Shown here in pieces: positions 5,732-7,293 of a DNA stretch of 7,293 nt (the first letter of the stretch is position 1; each line of letters begins with the position of its first letter). The stretch covers positions 1 through 7,293 of the forward strand of contig CAMLEM010000082.1 in assembly GCA_946479005.1 (NCBI GenBank). The letters run 5' to 3'. The translations under genes were made by a program, and so were the position numbers. Below the pieces are notes generated by a model. It did not search any database. It was not told the DNA's origin and worked only from the letters and a program-made list of their open reading frames with translations. This DNA comes from an uncultured Chitinophagaceae bacterium (GTDB lineage Bacteria; Bacteroidota; Bacteroidia; Chitinophagales; Chitinophagaceae).

Positions 5732-6657
5732 TCAATCGAGGCTTTGGTTGGAGGCAGCTGCTTTCTTCAGCAGGAGATCGAATTGTTCGGGTGTGAGATC
5801 ATTATAGAAAAAATAGATCGGGTCGATCTTCTGGTTGTTCTTATGTACCTCGTAATGGCAGTGCGGCCCCGTGGATTTCCCTGTGCTTCCCACCCATCCG
5901 ATCACTTCCCCCCGCTTCACCTGTTGGCCATTCCGCGCTTTCACTCTTACCATATGCCCGTAAAGGGTTTCATAACCATAACCGTGGTGGATCACCACGT
6001 AATTCCCATATCCATTGCCGGTATTTCCCGCGGCGCGGCAAAGTCGAGCCCATAGTGGAACTTGACCGTTTTATATACCGGGTCGATCCTGGCACCGTAA
6101 CCGGAGGCGATCCGGTTGAGGTCTTTATTGCTGACAGGTTGTATGGCGGGCGTGTGTGAGAGCAGTTTTTCCTTATTGTTTACCAGTTCCTTCACTTCTT
6201 CATAGGATTTTTGCTGTGCGGCCACCCGGCTTTTCAGGTTGTTCAGTGTGTTGGTGATGGAAGTAACCAGCTGGTCATCCTTCAGTCTCTCCACCAGGGC
6301 GATCTCCTGTTCTTCCGCCAGCTCTTTTGCACGTGCGCTGTCTGGCACCGGCGCGGCCTCAAAAATGGAGCGGTAAACGTCGTTGTCCCTTTTTTCGAGT
6401 TCCCTCATCTGCTTTTCCAGGGATTCCAGCTCATCCTCCACGGTGGCATAACTGTTCCTCAGCGCGCTGTTTTGCTGCTGCAGTATCTTTTCCTTAGGAG
6501 AACCGATGAACTGGAAAGCAAAAAAGGAGATCAGTGCGGCAGTGACAAAAGCGGCGGCAACGAAACCGAAGATCCTTAGAAGCTTAACCCGCAGGGGGGT
6601 TTCCAGCTTCTCATACCGGAGGGTATTGGTATTATAGTAATACTTGATCTTCTTCAT
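5732..6657 (-). pseudogene. M23-family metallopeptidase (LytM/MepM-type), frame-disrupted
   Basis: The intact gene would encode a membrane-anchored peptidoglycan endopeptidase of roughly 320 residues. The first frame (6657 to 5992, 221 residues) starts MKKIKYYYNTNTLRYEKLE and has one transmembrane helix (about 27-52). Two coiled-coil stretches follow (about 54-95 and 112-165), then the catalytic-domain entry SGYGARIDP and HYGLD (zinc ligands H201 and D205). After DFAAPRE the frame turns to nonsense and stops. The rest of the domain is in another frame, from about 6034 to 5732: GNTGNGYGNYVVIHHGYGYE, then LYGH, GSTGKSTGPHCHYE (HxH ligands) and a C-terminal helix. About 14-16 residues between DFAAP and GNTGNGYG, the GTPVYATGDG-type strand of the family, are absent. 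An in-frame run up to 6771 exists, but KKIKYYY fixes the start at 6657. It lies beside merR and alaS. A degraded gene is most likely; a misassembly is possible. Confidence 0.82.
6028..6039 (-). other. Deletion/frameshift junction in the M23 gene
   Basis: This is where the frame carrying HYGLDFAAP meets the frame carrying AGNTGNGYGN. The local minus-strand sequence is GCCGCGCCGCGG, with tandem CCGCG copies and the palindrome CCGCGG. The missing DNA must be 3n+1 nt long to explain the frame change. Repeats of this kind could mediate a deletion or cause a sequencing or assembly drop-out; the sequence alone cannot distinguish these. Confidence 0.6.
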
Positions 6658-6702
6658 TGGCAGGAAGGATATTGCACCGCTAAAAATGAGCCTTGAATAA
6701 TC

Positions 6703-6710
6703 TAACTTTG
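6703..6710 (+). promoter_or_regulatory. Putative -7 box for alaS
   Basis: TAACTTTG is an exact match to TAnnTTTG on the plus strand. Transcription would start near 6716, giving a 5' leader of about 68 nt before the alaS ATG. No clear -33 TTG lies 17-23 nt upstream, which lowers confidence. It is the only perfect plus-strand match I see in the 6658-6783 intergenic region. Confidence 0.4.
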
Positions 6711-6730
6711 CCCCGCCCCGGGACGTCTGA

Positions 6731-6761
6731 CAAATATAACTCCCGATAGCACAATAATCAA
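6731..6761 (-). promoter_or_regulatory. Putative promoter for the M23 gene
   Basis: On the minus strand TATATTTG (6738-6731) is an exact match to TAnnTTTG. A TTG (6761-6759) lies 20 nt upstream, fitting the Bacteroidota -33/-7 arrangement. Transcription would start near 6725 and give a leader of about 68 nt before the M23 start at 6657. It is the best two-element promoter in the window. Confidence 0.5.
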
Positions 6762-6783
6762 CACAATACAAGCTTGAACCACA

Positions 6784-7293
6784 ATGCGTAGCGAAGATAT
6801 ACGGAACTCATTCCTGGATTTTTTCCGATCGAAAGGGCACGAAATACTGCCTTCGGCGCCCATTGTGGTGAAGAACGATCCCACCCTGATGTTCACCAAC
6901 GCAGGAATGAACCAGTTCAAGGATTTTTTCCTGGGAAATAAGATCTCTCCCCATCCGCGCGTGGCCAATACGCAAAAATGCCTCCGGGTGAGCGGCAAGC
7001 ATAACGACCTGGAGGAAGTGGGTGTGGACACCTACCACCACACGATGTTCGAGATGCTGGGCAACTGGAGCTTTGGAGATTATTTCAAGAATGAAGCGAT
7101 CGAATGGAGTTGGGAATTGCTTACGGGCGTTTTAAAGATACCGAAAGACAGGCTCTATGTAACGGTTTTTGGCGGTGATGAAAGAGAAAAGACGCCGAGA
7201 GACAATGAAGCGGTGGATGCCTGGAAAAAATACATTGATAGCGACCGCATTCTTTTCTTTGGAAAGAAAGACAATTTCTGGGACATGGGTGAC
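6784..7293 (+). CDS. alaS: Alanine-tRNA ligase, N-terminal part (partial)
   Basis: The first 170 codons are present and remain open to the right edge; the full protein should be about 870-880 residues. The enzyme charges tRNA-Ala with alanine in the cytoplasm. The class II catalytic core is easy to recognise. It starts with [20 protein letters not shown] (6-25), then [20 protein letters not shown] (31-50) as motif 1, and [18 protein letters not shown] (85-102) as motif 2. FWDMGD at 165-170 is the start of the conserved segment that continues TGPCGPCSE in the family. The tRNA-recognition, editing and C-Ala domains lie beyond the window. The ATG at 6784 is chosen because the N-terminal helix begins right after it, as in E. 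coli AlaS. It is divergent from the M23 gene, with a 126-nt intergenic region. An 8-bp palindrome, CAAGCTTG (6769-6776), lies 7 nt before the start; its role is unknown. Confidence 0.95.
   Translation, partial: MRSEDIRNSFLDFFRSKGHEILPSAPIVVKNDPTLMFTNAGMNQFKDFFLGNKISPHPRVANTQKCLRVSGKHNDLEEVGVDTYHHTMFEMLGNWSFGDYFKNEAIEWSWELLTGVLKIPKDRLYVTVFGGDEREKTPRDNEAVDAWKKYIDSDRILFFGKKDNFWDMGD

Noticed and set aside
5992..6030. Programmed ribosomal frameshift joining the two M23 halves
   Set aside because: There is no slippery heptamer of the X-XXY-YYZ type at the junction, and a conserved strand of the fold is missing, which frameshifting cannot restore.
5684..6055. Plus-strand frame of 123 codons
   Set aside because: It lies antisense to the M23 C-terminal part, whose motifs are clear, and its own translation shows no recognisable domain.
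6658..6771. 38-codon N-terminal extension of the M23 frame
   Set aside because: It runs through the intergenic region and the promoter-like boxes. The family N-terminus KKIKYYYN begins just after the ATG at 6657.
1..7293. CRISPR arrays, insertion sequences, tRNA or rRNA genes, phage genes
   Set aside because: No regularly spaced repeats, terminal inverted repeats, transposase motifs or structured RNA sequences were visible. Gaps between genes are all under about 130 nt.

Overview
The window looks like ordinary chromosomal housekeeping DNA from a member of the Bacteroidota, most likely Chitinophagaceae. That placement is an inference from three things. The proteins have Bacteroidota-style sequences (FtsH tail, a MerR/M23/alaS neighbourhood, signal peptides ending AF[SG]-Q). 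Shine-Dalgarno sequences are absent. Boxes matching the Bacteroidota -7 promoter element TAnnTTTG recur just upstream of gene starts. I see no mobile element, CRISPR array, tRNA or rRNA.

Layout, left to right. (1) Positions 1-859, plus strand: the 3' end of ftsH is translationally coupled through ATGA to a LutC/LUD-domain gene. (2) Positions 902-3467, plus strand: a tight four-gene unit holds a gamma-glutamylcyclotransferase-like protein, a small lipoprotein, the lipid A enzyme LpxH and a secreted propeller-like protein. Two of its junctions are ATGA overlaps and the third is a 6-nt gap. (3) Positions 3501-5128, plus strand: an MscS-type mechanosensitive channel and an exported thioredoxin-fold protein with a CxxS site, each with its own putative promoter. 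(4) Positions 5125-6657, minus strand: a MerR-type regulator, whose stop codon overlaps that of the thioredoxin gene, and an M23 peptidase gene. (5) From position 6784, plus strand: the first 170 codons of alaS, running off the right edge.

The genes share a cell-envelope and homeostasis theme: membrane proteolysis (FtsH), lipid A synthesis (LpxH), osmotic release (MscS), an exported thioredoxin-like protein, a lipoprotein and a peptidoglycan hydrolase (M23).

The most notable observation is that the M23 gene is broken. Its N-terminal part, with the first zinc-ligand motif HxxxD, is in one frame. Its C-terminal part, with the LYGH and HxH motifs, is in another. At the junction about 14-16 residues of the conserved fold are missing, so a single-base sequencing slip cannot explain it. 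I found no convincing new biological system. The remaining findings concern promoter geometry, start-site correction, face-to-face promoters between the M23 gene and alaS, and poorly characterised envelope proteins.
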